Below are positions 1 through 7,129 of a stretch of DNA of 10,200 nt, in pieces (the stretch's first letter is position 1; each line of letters opens with the position of its first letter). The stretch is from Oscillospiraceae bacterium (GTDB lineage: Bacteria > Bacillota_A > Clostridia > Oscillospirales > Oscillospiraceae), in contig JAFOBK010000224.1 of NCBI GenBank assembly GCA_017381835.1, positions 1 to 10,200 on the forward strand. Direction: 5' to 3'. The notes beneath the pieces are model-generated. The model was not told the origin of the DNA. It saw nothing but the letters and a program-made list of their open reading frames with translations, and did no database searches. Position numbers and translations under genes: made by a program.

Positions 1-1
1 C

Positions 2-832
2 TCTTCCTCCCCCGGAATCTCCCTGAAAACTGAGGGTCTGAGTTACATTGCCGGTTCTGATGTTCCCTGTCTGGTGGTTAACGTCCAGCGCGGCGGCCCC
101 GGCCTCGGCGGCATTCAGCCTTCCCAGTCCGACTATTTCCAGGCTACCAAGGGCGGCGGTCACGGTGACTACCGCATGATCGTGCTGGCTCCCGCCTCTG
201 TGCAGGAGATGGCAAGCCTGACCATTAAGGGCTTTAACCTGGCAGATAAGTATCTGATGACCGCTATGATCCTGGCAGACGGCACCATCGGTCAGATGAT
301 GGAGCCCATCTCCTTCGAGGATGCCGAGATCGAAGCTTATGAAAAGCCTTGGGCCCTCACCGGTACCAACTGCGAAAGAAAGCACAATATCGTCAACTCC
401 CTGTACCTGAAGCCCGATGAGCTGGAAGTGAAGAACTTCGAGCGTTTCGAGCGCTATAAGATCGTAGAAGAGAACGAGCCCATGTGGGAAGAGTACATGA
501 TGGAAGACGCAGAGTACTGCGTGGTTGCCTTCGGTATTGCCTCCCGTGTTGCCAAGAACGCAGTTGTCGCTGCCCGCGCTGAGGGCATCAAGGTGGGTCT
601 GATCCGTCCCATCACCCTGTGGCCCTTCCCCAAGAAGGCACTGGCTAAGGCAGCAGAGCAGGTCAAGGGCTTCATTAGCGTTGAGCTGAGCATGGGCCAG
701 ATGATCGACGATATCCGGCTCTACACCGGCTGCAAGAAGCCCGTAGGTCTGTGCAACCGCTGCGGCGGTATGATCCCCAGCCCCGATGAGGTACTGGATT
801 CCATCCGCAAGGCTACGAAAGGAGAGTACTAA
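2..832 (+). CDS. vorB: 2-oxoacid:ferredoxin oxidoreductase alpha subunit, VorB type (5' end cut off by window)
   Basis: This is the C-terminal 276 residues of the alpha (pyrimidine-binding) subunit of a ferredoxin-dependent 2-oxoacid oxidoreductase; the family is usually about 350 residues, so roughly 75-80 are missing to the left. The open frame runs from base 2 with no start codon in view; the GTG at 74 is internal. Visible family signatures are [12 protein letters not shown] near the left edge, [28 protein letters not shown] and a late [14 protein letters not shown]. These match VorB, 3-methyl-2-oxobutanoate (2-oxoisovalerate) oxidoreductase. Known role: cytoplasmic oxidative decarboxylation of branched-chain 2-oxoacids to acyl-CoA with reduction of ferredoxin, reversible in anaerobes. 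It is followed after two bases by the beta subunit and then the gamma subunit. A small ferredoxin-like VorD subunit often precedes VorB and may lie outside the window. Substrate is inferred from family resemblance; 2-oxoglutarate (Kor) or other 2-oxoacids cannot be strictly excluded. Confidence 0.9.
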   Translation, partial: SSSPGISLKTEGLSYIAGSDVPCLVVNVQRGGPGLGGIQPSQSDYFQATKGGGHGDYRMIVLAPASVQEMASLTIKGFNLADKYLMTAMILADGTIGQMMEPISFEDAEIEAYEKPWALTGTNCERKHNIVNSLYLKPDELEVKNFERFERYKIVEENEPMWEEYMMEDAEYCVVAFGIASRVAKNAVVAARAEGIKVGLIRPITLWPFPKKALAKAAEQVKGFISVELSMGQMIDDIRLYTGCKKPVGLCNRCGGMIPSPDEVLDSIRKATKGEY

Positions 833-834
833 TC

Positions 835-1590
835 ATGGCTGTTGTTTTTGAAAAGCCCAAGTCTTTGGCAAATGTCCCCCTGCACTACTGCCCCGGCTGC
901 CCTCACGGCATTATCCACCGTCTGGTTGCGGAAGTTATCGACGAGCTGGGCATCGAAGGTAAGACCATCGGTGTTGCTCCCGTCGGCTGCGCAGTTATGG
1001 CTTATGACTACTTCACCTGCGATATGATCGAAGCTGCCCACGGCCGTGCGCCCGCTACCGCTACCGGTATCAAGCGCGCCCGTCCCGAGAACATCGTCTT
1101 CACCTACCAGGGCGACGGCGACCTGGCTTCCATCGGTATGGCTGAGACTGTTCACAGCGCTGCCCGTAACGAGAATATCACCGTCATCTTCGTCAACAAT
1201 GCTATTTACGGCATGACCGGCGGTCAGATGGCTCCTACCAGCCTCCCCGGTCAGGTCACTCAGACCTCTCCCTACGGCCGTGATGTCAATCACTGTGGCT
1301 GGCCTATCAAGGTCTGCGAGATGCTCTCCACCCTGGAAGGCCCCGAGTACATCGCCCGTGTGGCTGTGAACAACGTCAAGAACGTGAAGAACGCCAAGAA
1401 GGCCATCAAGAAGGCATTCGAGAATCAGATCGCCGGCAAGGGCTTCTCCCTGGTCGAGGTGGTCTCCGCTTGTCCCACCAACTGGGGTATGACTCCTCAG
1501 AAGGCTCTGGAGTGGGTGGAAAGCGATATGCTGCCCTACTACCCCATCGGCGTTTACAAGGACAGAACCGCAGCAAAGGAGGAAAAGTAA
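835..1590 (+). CDS. vorA: 2-oxoacid:ferredoxin oxidoreductase beta subunit (TPP-binding), VorA type
   Basis: A 251-residue protein carrying the thiamine pyrophosphate site of the complex. The TPP/Mg motif is visible as GDGD at 93-96 with the downstream [11 protein letters not shown] at 121-131, the standard layout of the OFOR beta subunit. Cysteines C19 and C22 (CPGC), C52 (VGC) and C213 (SACPTNWG) are spaced as the four ligands of the [4Fe-4S] cluster that lies close to TPP in this family. The protein catalyses decarboxylation of the 2-oxoacid and passes electrons to ferredoxin. The start is ATG two bases after the vorB stop, preceded by AAAGGAG at 818-824, which overlaps the end of vorB; the next gene starts one base after its stop. 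All key residues are present, so the enzyme looks active. Naming of subunits (vorA versus vorC) varies between databases; the function as TPP subunit is clear. Confidence 0.92.
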   Translation: MAVVFEKPKSLANVPLHYCPGCPHGIIHRLVAEVIDELGIEGKTIGVAPVGCAVMAYDYFTCDMIEAAHGRAPATATGIKRARPENIVFTYQGDGDLASIGMAETVHSAARNENITVIFVNNAIYGMTGGQMAPTSLPGQVTQTSPYGRDVNHCGWPIKVCEMLSTLEGPEYIARVAVNNVKNVKNAKKAIKKAFENQIAGKGFSLVEVVSACPTNWGMTPQKALEWVESDMLPYYPIGVYKDRTAAKEEK

Positions 1591-1591
1591 T

Positions 1592-2125
1592 ATGAAGACT
1601 ACTCAGATCCTCTTTGCCGGTTTCGGCGGTCAGGGCATCCTGTTCTCCGGCAAGTTCCTGGCTTACAAGGGCCTGATGGAAGACCTGCAGGTCTCCTGGC
1701 TGCCCTCTTACGGCCCCGAGATGCGCGGCGGCACCGCAAACTGCAATGTCATCCTCTCCGAGACCCCCGTCGGCTCCCCCATCATCACCACCCCCGATGT
1801 GCTGGTTGCCATGAACCTGCCTTCCTTGCAGAAGTACGTGAACACCGTAGCACCCGGCGGCCAGATCTATGTGGACTCCGCACTGATCGACGCTAAGGTG
1901 GAGCGTACCGATGTGGAAGTGTTCTACATCCCCGCTACCCAGATGGCCAAGGACAACGGCATCGCAACCCTGGCCAATATGATCATTGTCGGCCATATGC
2001 TGGAGCATCATCCCGAGCTGGGCTTCGACGGCGTTGAGGCTGTTGTGAACAAGCTGGTTCCCCCCAAGAAGGCTGCTCTCATTGAGCTGAATATGAAGGC
2101 TCTGCAGCTGGGCAAGGATTACTAA
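1592..2125 (+). CDS. vorC: 2-oxoacid:ferredoxin oxidoreductase gamma subunit
   Basis: A 177-residue protein of the pyruvate/ketoisovalerate oxidoreductase catalytic (gamma) domain family. The glycine-rich GFGGQG at 10-15 and the EMRGGTANC stretch at 43-51 are diagnostic. In the heteromeric enzymes this subunit packs against alpha and beta and helps form the CoA and substrate pocket; it has no cofactor of its own. The length matches a free-standing gamma subunit rather than a fusion. A full-strength ribosome site AAAGGAGG at 1575-1582 lies inside the end of the beta gene with a 9-base spacer, so the three subunits are clearly one operon. It is the last gene of the operon: a strong hairpin terminator begins seven bases after its stop. 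The gene letter is uncertain because naming differs between species. Confidence 0.9.
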   Translation: MKTTQILFAGFGGQGILFSGKFLAYKGLMEDLQVSWLPSYGPEMRGGTANCNVILSETPVGSPIITTPDVLVAMNLPSLQKYVNTVAPGGQIYVDSALIDAKVERTDVEVFYIPATQMAKDNGIATLANMIIVGHMLEHHPELGFDGVEAVVNKLVPPKKAALIELNMKALQLGKDY

Positions 2126-2131
2126 AAAATT

Positions 2132-2164
2132 AAGACCTGCGTGAATGTTCACGCAGGTCTTTTT
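2132..2164. terminator. Intrinsic terminator of the vor operon, probably bidirectional
   Basis: A perfect inverted repeat pairs 2132-2145 with 2148-2161 (AAGACCTGCGTGAA against its complement), giving about 12-14 bp with a 2-4 base loop. On the plus strand it runs into a T tract at 2160-2164. On the minus strand the stem is followed by AATTTTTT (complement of 2126-2131), so it can also end transcripts of the minus-strand genes at 2170-3304. Confidence 0.93.
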
Positions 2165-2169
2165 CTGTT

Positions 2170-2448
2170 TCAGTTTTTATTATCGCAATCATCAAACTCG
2201 ATTACTTTCCCGCACTTTACACAGTGTCCTGCATTTGGCTTGGACCAGTATAAACCTCTGAAATGCTCGCCACAATATGGACAGCGGTTTGTAGAAAACA
2301 TGATTATAACACCGGCTATCCATACGGGGATCGAAATGAGCATAATGACACGATTCGAGGAAATATAGCCAACGAGCATGAGGAAAAGGAAAGCATACAG
2401 TAATACCAACGCCAATCTGTTTTTTGCTCTGCTAATATACTTTTTCAC
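2170..2448 (-). CDS. Small membrane protein with C-terminal zinc ribbon, function unknown
   Basis: A 92-residue protein I cannot assign to a named family. Two hydrophobic segments at about residues 12-29 and 34-52 form a helical hairpin, preceded by a basic N-terminus (MKKYISRAKNR) that suggests the N-terminus is cytoplasmic. After the second helix come two CxxC pairs, C56/C59 (CPYCG) and C76/C79 (CVKCG), separated by 16 residues, the pattern of a zinc ribbon; both ends would then lie in the cytoplasm. The start codon is GTG at 2446-2448, supported by AAAAAAGGAG (complement of 2458-2467) with a 9-base spacer. It lies 70 bases downstream of the amidohydrolase on the same strand with no terminator between, so co-transcription is possible. 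The gene is visibly richer in A and T than the vor genes next to it. Such short membrane zinc-ribbon proteins are common in Clostridia and usually uncharacterised. Confidence 0.72.
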   Translation of the reverse strand: MKKYISRAKNRLALVLLYAFLFLMLVGYISSNRVIMLISIPVWIAGVIIMFSTNRCPYCGEHFRGLYWSKPNAGHCVKCGKVIEFDDCDNKN

Positions 2449-2518
2449 GCAAATACACTCCTTTTTTAATTCTCCACACTGGTGCAGTGCGTAATGCTTG
2501 GCTGCCGCACCGGAGGTA

Positions 2519-3304
2519 TTAGATTCCCAAAATATGTTCGGCGGTGATGTGGGCGATCTGCTCTTTTTGAGAGTCCGTGAGCTTCAGCCGCTGGAACCGC
2601 TCCATCTCCACCACAGGATTCCACATAGGAAAATCACTGCCGTAAACAAAGCGCTCGGCACCATAATGGTTGATATAGCTTTCCGCTACACCCTCTTCCA
2701 TGAACATCAGAGAACTGGACACATCAAAGAAACAATCCTTGCCCTTCAGTTCCTCTTTGGCAATCTCGTGCATGGTGTAGCCGCCGAAATGGGCAGCGAT
2801 CACCTGCAGCTTGGGGAACATCTCCAGCACCTTACGCAGGCGCTTGGGGTGAGAATAATCATATCTTCGGTCTCCCATATGGAACAGGATCGGCAATTTA
2901 TCCTGGGCCATTTCATATACCGGAAACAGTCTGGGATCATCAATGGGAAATACCTGGCAGTCCGTGTGCATTTTCAGTCCCCGCAGGCCGTTGGCCATGA
3001 TAAATTCCACCTCTTCGCACAGATCCTGCATGCCTGCATGGATTGTACCATAACCATAGAAGCGGGGTTCCTTTGCTACCTGCTCAATGATAAATTCATT
3101 GATATGGCGGGTATTGGTAGGCCGCAGAGACACCGGCAGAATGACAAATTTCTCCACACCGGCTTCAGTGCCGTACTTTAGCAGTGTCTGCACTCTGCCG
3201 TCCATATAGTCATCGCCCAAGCGGTAAAATCTGCGGATACTGTCGGCTGCCTTGGGGGCAATGGCATCGGGATATACATGAGAATGAAAATCAATGAAAT
3301 ACAT
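2519..3304 (-). CDS. Amidohydrolase-2 family metal-dependent hydrolase (TIM barrel)
   Basis: A 261-residue protein of the amidohydrolase superfamily, resembling the Amidohydro_2/COG2159 group that includes ACMSD-type decarboxylases and many uncharacterised hydrolases. The N-terminal metal-binding HxH is present (DFHSH, H7 and H9). Further likely ligands or catalytic residues are H142 (LFHMGD), H172 (AAHFGG) and D224 (YGSDFPMWNP); GLKMH at 109-113 sits where this family has a conserved strand. The complete motif set suggests an active enzyme, but the substrate cannot be read from the sequence, and neighbours give no pathway. The ATG at 3302-3304 has only a weak Shine-Dalgarno (GAGGCG) but sits about 27 bases below a convincing promoter, and the HxH falls at the usual distance from the N-terminus. 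The small zinc-ribbon membrane gene follows 70 bases downstream. Confidence 0.85.
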   Translation of the reverse strand: MYFIDFHSHVYPDAIAPKAADSIRRFYRLGDDYMDGRVQTLLKYGTEAGVEKFVILPVSLRPTNTRHINEFIIEQVAKEPRFYGYGTIHAGMQDLCEEVEFIMANGLRGLKMHTDCQVFPIDDPRLFPVYEMAQDKLPILFHMGDRRYDYSHPKRLRKVLEMFPKLQVIAAHFGGYTMHEIAKEELKGKDCFFDVSSSLMFMEEGVAESYINHYGAERFVYGSDFPMWNPVVEMERFQRLKLTDSQKEQIAHITAEHILGI

Positions 3305-3337
3305 GCTTTCGCCTCGATTTAGAAAAATTCTAAGGGT

Positions 3338-3365
3338 ATTATATCACACCGGGCAAAGATTGCAA
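3338..3365 (-). promoter_or_regulatory. Sigma-A promoter of the amidohydrolase gene, extended -10
   Basis: Reading the minus strand, TTGCAA (3360-3365) is followed after 16 bases by TATAAT (3338-3343), a perfect -10 preceded by TGA, giving an extended -10 TGnTATAAT. Transcription would begin about 3331, leaving a leader of about 27 bases before the ATG at 3304. Confidence 0.75.
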
Positions 3366-3404
3366 GTAGATGGGGATTTACAGAACATATCCGGCTTTTC
3401 ATTT

Positions 3405-3454
3405 ATAAAAAAGCAGCACCGATCCAGGGAATATCCCCCTGAATCGGTGCTGCT
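3405..3454 (-). terminator. Intrinsic terminator of the ahpC-flavoprotein operon
   Basis: A 12-bp perfect stem pairs 3412-3423 with 3443-3454 (AGCAGCACCGAT and its complement), continued after one C-A mismatch by 5 bp (3425-3429 with 3437-3441) and a 7-base loop. On the minus strand it starts two bases after the flavoprotein stop codon and runs into six T residues (complement of 3407-3412). A textbook terminator for the minus-strand operon. Confidence 0.93.
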
Positions 3455-3456
3455 GT

Positions 3457-5070
3457 TCACTTTTCCAGCAGTTTTAAAATCTCCTGGATACTTTTCCTGC
3501 CAAAGGAAACCCTTTCATCATTGATGACCAGGCATGGAACGCTCATCACCTTGTACCGGTTTTTGATATCCTCAAAATGGCGGATATCATACACATGGGC
3601 GCTTACCCTGGGATTGATGGCAGCGATTCGCTGGGCTGCCGCCACCAGATCCGGACACATGGTACACGACAAGGTGACCAGGATTTTCAGATCCGTTGCC
3701 TTGTCAATGGCGGCGATTTGCTTCTTCGTCTCCTCATCCATTGCCTGACCGGGGCCTGCGGCATTATAGAGTCCCAGCACAAAGGAAGTAAACTCATGGC
3801 CGCTGGGCACACCGTGAAAAGCAAGACCTGTAGGCACGCCATCTGCCTGACACACTTCCACCCAGGGAGCCACGGCCGCATCCCCTTGTCTGTCAGCCAC
3901 AGCCATTTCCAGCTTGTCGGACAGTCCGGCAAGGGCCGTTATAAAGGTTTCCAGTTCCTGAGAGATCGGGCGGCTGTCCAAATGCAGTTTGAGAAGGAGC
4001 GGCCGCTCCATTTTATGGAACACCGCATCCAACTGCTGGCGCATTGAGGCTGTGAACAATGCGTCGGATTCCCCTGTGCTGACTGCGGCCGCTGTTTTCC
4101 TCTGTTTTGGGGCAGGCACATCGGCGCGCAGTCCGGTCTTTCTCTGCATCGCCGCCACATATTTCTCCAGTTCCGTTGCCGCCAATGCACCGTCACCGGT
4201 GGCCGTCACCACCTGCCGCAAAGGCTTGATACACACATCTCCTGCCCCGTAGACGCCCTCTGCGCTACTTTTTCGGGAGGCATCGGTGACGATATACCCT
4301 TGTTCATTCAGCTCCACCATGCCCCTGACAGTCTCTGTAGCCGGCGCATACCCGGCAAAGACAAAGACGCCAAAGGATTCTTCGCTTCTATATTCCGTCA
4401 CCTCTCCGGTGGCGGTATTTTTATAGCGGGCATAGGTCAGACCGTTCTCGCCGCCCACTTCCTCCATCACCGTATGGTACAGCACGGTGATCTTCTCATG
4501 GTTCTTTGCCTGCTCTGCCACAGAGGCCGCGCAGGAGAAATCGCCTTTGCGGACAAGAACGGTCACATGCCGGGCAAACTTTGTAAGAAATACGCTTTCC
4601 TCTGCCGCCGCATAACCGCCGCCCACAACAAAAATCTCTTTTCCGGTAAAAAACTCCCCGTCGCAGGTGGCGCAATAGGCAACGCCCCGACCCTTGTGTT
4701 CTTCCTCTCCCTTGAAACCCACGGATCTGGGGTGGGCGCCGGTTGCCAGCAGAATGCCAAAACAGCGGTAGTCACCCTGAGCGGTATGCACGGTTTTGAG
4801 ATCCCCGGCAAGGTCAAAGCCGTTGGCTTCTGCCAGCATAAATTCCGCGCCGAAGTGTTCCGCCTGCTGCCGGATGGTATCTGTCAGCGCTTTGCCGCTG
4901 GTTTTGGCAATGCCCGGGTAGTTCACCACCTCGTGGGTAATGGCAATTTGACCGCCGAAGGCTTCCTTTTCCAGCACCAGCACCCGATATTTTGCCCGGG
5001 CCAGGTACAGCGCGGCGGTGAGCCCCGCAGGGCCGCCGCCGACGATGACTACATCATACAGATTCTCCAT
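3457..5070 (-). CDS. AhpF-like FAD disulfide reductase with swapped domain order (TrxR module, then tandem thioredoxin-fold module)
   Basis: A 537-residue flavoprotein expected to pass electrons from NAD(P)H to the AhpC peroxiredoxin encoded just upstream. Residues 1 to about 310 form a thioredoxin reductase module: FAD-binding GGGPAG at 11-16, redox CATC at 133-136, second nucleotide-binding GGGYAAAEES at 150-159, and the closing FAD motif GAGD at 275-278. After a linker (about 311-340) follows a module like the N-terminal domain of AhpF: MGHEFTS-like SGHEFTSF at 423-430, the dithiol C469-T-M-C472 (LSCTMCPD), and a cis-proline VPCL at 511-514. In E. coli AhpF the tandem thioredoxin-fold domain comes first; here it comes last. 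Length is close to AhpF (about 520). The ATG overlaps the ahpC stop as TGATG, so translation is probably coupled. The basic VRK at 173-175 leaves NADPH versus NADH open. Assignment as peroxiredoxin reductase is strong by context; a standalone thioredoxin reductase role is less likely. Confidence 0.9.
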   Translation of the reverse strand: MENLYDVVIVGGGPAGLTAALYLARAKYRVLVLEKEAFGGQIAITHEVVNYPGIAKTSGKALTDTIRQQAEHFGAEFMLAEANGFDLAGDLKTVHTAQGDYRCFGILLATGAHPRSVGFKGEEEHKGRGVAYCATCDGEFFTGKEIFVVGGGYAAAEESVFLTKFARHVTVLVRKGDFSCAASVAEQAKNHEKITVLYHTVMEEVGGENGLTYARYKNTATGEVTEYRSEESFGVFVFAGYAPATETVRGMVELNEQGYIVTDASRKSSAEGVYGAGDVCIKPLRQVVTATGDGALAATELEKYVAAMQRKTGLRADVPAPKQRKTAAAVSTGESDALFTASMRQQLDAVFHKMERPLLLKLHLDSRPISQELETFITALAGLSDKLEMAVADRQGDAAVAPWVEVCQADGVPTGLAFHGVPSGHEFTSFVLGLYNAAGPGQAMDEETKKQIAAIDKATDLKILVTLSCTMCPDLVAAAQRIAAINPRVSAHVYDIRHFEDIKNRYKVMSVPCLVINDERVSFGRKSIQEILKLLEK

Positions 5071-5633
5071 CAGAGCTGTCCCACCAGATCCAGGCTGGGC
5101 TTCAGGGTCTCGGCACCGGGTTTCCAGTTGGCAGGGCAGACCTGGTCACCGTGGGCATGGACAAACTGGCAGGCCTGGACTTTACGCAGCAGTTCCTCTG
5201 CGTTTCTGCCCACATTGCCGGCAGTTACTTCATAACCCACAATCTTACCTTCGGGATTGATGATAAAAGTACCGCGCTCGGCAAGGCCGTCTGCTTCAAT
5301 CAGCACCTGAAAGTCCCTGGAAATGCTGTGGGTGGGGTCTGCCAGCATGGGATAATTGATCTTTTGGATGCGCTCAGAGGCATCGTGCCAGGCCTTGTGG
5401 ACAAAATGGGTATCGGTAGACACAGAATAGACCTCACAGCCGATGGCACGGAACTGCTCATACTTATCCGCCAAATCCTCCAGCTCCGTGGGACAAACAA
5501 AAGTAAAGTCCGCGGGATAGAAGAAAAAGACACTCCACTTGCCCAGGATATCCTCCTTGCTGACAAACTTAAAGTCATTTTCGTGATAGGCATAGGTGCG
5601 GAAATCGGAAATTTCCTTGTTGATCATAGACAT
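5070..5633 (-). CDS. ahpC: Alkyl hydroperoxide reductase subunit C, typical 2-Cys peroxiredoxin
   Basis: A 187-residue AhpC that reduces hydrogen peroxide, organic peroxides and probably peroxynitrite in the cytoplasm. The peroxidatic cysteine is C47 in DFTFVCPTE and the resolving cysteine is C166 in QVCPANWKPG; both positions and the total length equal those of E. coli AhpC counted with Met. The usual C-terminal SLDLVG ending is present. I place the start at the ATG of MSMINKE (5631-5633): a strong GGAGGA (complement of 5641-5646) precedes it by 7 bases, whereas an in-frame ATG at 5646-5648 would overlap that ribosome site and add five residues not typical of the family. It is the first gene of a two-gene operon with the AhpF-like flavoprotein, overlapping it by one base. 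It is divergent from the MFS transporter with about 100 bases between; I saw no convincing sigma-A promoter or PerR box there. Confidence 0.96.
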   Translation of the reverse strand: MSMINKEISDFRTYAYHENDFKFVSKEDILGKWSVFFFYPADFTFVCPTELEDLADKYEQFRAIGCEVYSVSTDTHFVHKAWHDASERIQKINYPMLADPTHSISRDFQVLIEADGLAERGTFIINPEGKIVGYEVTAGNVGRNAEELLRKVQACQFVHAHGDQVCPANWKPGAETLKPSLDLVGQL

Positions 5634-5736
5634 ACTTATTTCCTCCATTTTTCTCGGATACGCTCAAAGTTTGTCCATTTTCCCGGCAATAATGCATGAA
5701 AGTCTGGACATACTAGCTGCAGAAGGATGTGAAATA

Positions 5737-7128
5737 ATGGCATATCAACGAGGATTTATTCCATACGCTTTGGCCGCTCTTTTAATTGGTCTGGTAGGCG
5801 GCTTTTCTACGGTTTTAGGCCCGGCTTTTGTGCAGGATTTGGGAATTGCCTATAACAACACCACCTGGACTGCCCTGGCCCAGGCCATGTCCACAGCAGC
5901 CTGCGCGCCGATTTTGGGCAAGGTGGGGGATGTGATCGGGCGCCGAAAGACACTTCTTTTGGGCATTGGGGTATTCACACTGGGAAATGTGCTGTCCGCT
6001 TTGGCAAACTCCCTGATATTCATGCTGATTGCCCGGTTTATCGTAGGGATCGGCACGGCGGCAATGGGGCCCGTGATCCTTGCCTATATCGCAACAGAGT
6101 TTCCACAGAATAAGATTGCAAAAGGATTTTCCCTATACATGCTTCTTTCCAGCGCATCGGTGATCATTGGCCCAACGATTGGCGGTCTGATCGTTTCCTC
6201 CTACGGATGGCGCACCATGCTTTGGGTCTGTGTTGCTATTTGTACAGGCATTTTTATCGCCTGTTTCCTTACTTCCCGCAACCAAGTCTCCACGAAGAAA
6301 CCACTTCAAAACTTTGATGCTGCCGGCGCTGTTTTGATTTTGTTTTTCTTCAGCCTGCTGCTGTGCGTCCCCTCTTTTGGGCAGAATTTCGGGTGGACAT
6401 CTTCGCCGTTTCTCACTGTCCTGGTTCTGGCAATGCTCACGCTGGTCGGACTTATCCTGGCAGAAAGAAAAGCCACCCATCCCATTTTGTCCGGCCATTT
6501 TTTAGGGCGCACCGCTTTCATCTTAAGCGTGCTGGCGCTGTTTCTGACCCAGGGTCTGATGCAGGCCAATATGACAAACACCATTGTCTTTGTCAATTAC
6601 ACCCAGCCGAATAACAGCGCCATTTCCGGCTATGCAATTTCGGTGATGTATGTGGGCATGTCCCTGGGTGCGGTTATTTTAGGTCCGCTGGCAGATAAAT
6701 TTCCGGCTAAGAGAATTCTGATCGGCTCTTTTCTGCTGACCGGGATCGGATGCGGCATTCTGCTGCGCTTCACGGAGGTTACCTCTGTATGGCTTCTGAT
6801 GGCATCCCTTGGTATTCTCGGTTTTGGTCTGGGGGGAAACGGTACCATCTTTATGAAAGTGGTTCTCTCCGGCCTGACACCCCGGGAGGCGGGTGCGGGA
6901 ACCGGAACTTACGGTTTGTTCCGGGATTTGGCAGCACCTTTTGGGGTGGCCGTGTTTGTGCCCCTGTTCACCAACCAGATTACGCAGAGAATCGCCGCAG
7001 GCACGGCGGCACCGGGTGCAGCCGTTGCCTCCGTTCATTTCCTGGCAATGGCGGAGATTTTTTGTGTCGGCTTGGGGATCGTTGCGGTCGCCTTTCTGCC
7101 AAATGGAAATGCCATAAAGGAGAACTAA
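5737..7128 (+). CDS. MFS transporter, DHA2/EmrB-like exporter family
   Basis: A 463-residue integral membrane transporter of the major facilitator superfamily. Motif A of the family is clear at 61-72 (GKVGDVIGRRKT), and the antiporter motif C at about 137-150 (ASVIIGPTIGG) is typical of proton-coupled drug exporters. Hydrophobic segments suggest 13-14 helices (roughly 8-28, 45-62, 74-92, 95-118, 134-155, 160-178, 196-213, 226-242, 258-276, 298-318, 328-343, 351-373, 398-415, 436-455), favouring the 14-helix DHA2 type. The ATG at 5737 follows AGAAGGA with a 9-base gap and starts right before the first helix; in-frame starts at 5692 or 5596 lack a ribosome site, and 5596 would overlap ahpC. The stop is one base before the hydroxysteroid dehydrogenase ATG, so the pair is an operon. 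Context suggests export or uptake of bile acids or other steroids; the specificity is inferred, and a general multidrug role is the alternative. Confidence 0.88.
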   Translation: MAYQRGFIPYALAALLIGLVGGFSTVLGPAFVQDLGIAYNNTTWTALAQAMSTAACAPILGKVGDVIGRRKTLLLGIGVFTLGNVLSALANSLIFMLIARFIVGIGTAAMGPVILAYIATEFPQNKIAKGFSLYMLLSSASVIIGPTIGGLIVSSYGWRTMLWVCVAICTGIFIACFLTSRNQVSTKKPLQNFDAAGAVLILFFFSLLLCVPSFGQNFGWTSSPFLTVLVLAMLTLVGLILAERKATHPILSGHFLGRTAFILSVLALFLTQGLMQANMTNTIVFVNYTQPNNSAISGYAISVMYVGMSLGAVILGPLADKFPAKRILIGSFLLTGIGCGILLRFTEVTSVWLLMASLGILGFGLGGNGTIFMKVVLSGLTPREAGAGTGTYGLFRDLAAPFGVAVFVPLFTNQITQRIAAGTAAPGAAVASVHFLAMAEIFCVGLGIVAVAFLPNGNAIKEN

Positions 7129-7129
7129 T

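Noticed and set aside
2481..2511. Possible terminator hairpin between the amidohydrolase and the small zinc-ribbon gene (GGTGC with GCACC).
   Set aside because: Only five contiguous pairs followed by mismatches, and no T tract follows on the minus strand.
4300..5235. A 311-codon open frame on the plus strand opposite the AhpF-like gene and the end of ahpC.
   Set aside because: It lies antisense to two genes with clear motifs, shows no recognisable domain, and has the composition expected of a reverse-frame shadow in GC-rich coding DNA.
5596..5736. An N-terminal extension of the MFS transporter starting at 5596.
   Set aside because: It would overlap the start of ahpC and its ribosome site, and no Shine-Dalgarno precedes it; the ATG at 5737 has one and begins right before the first helix.
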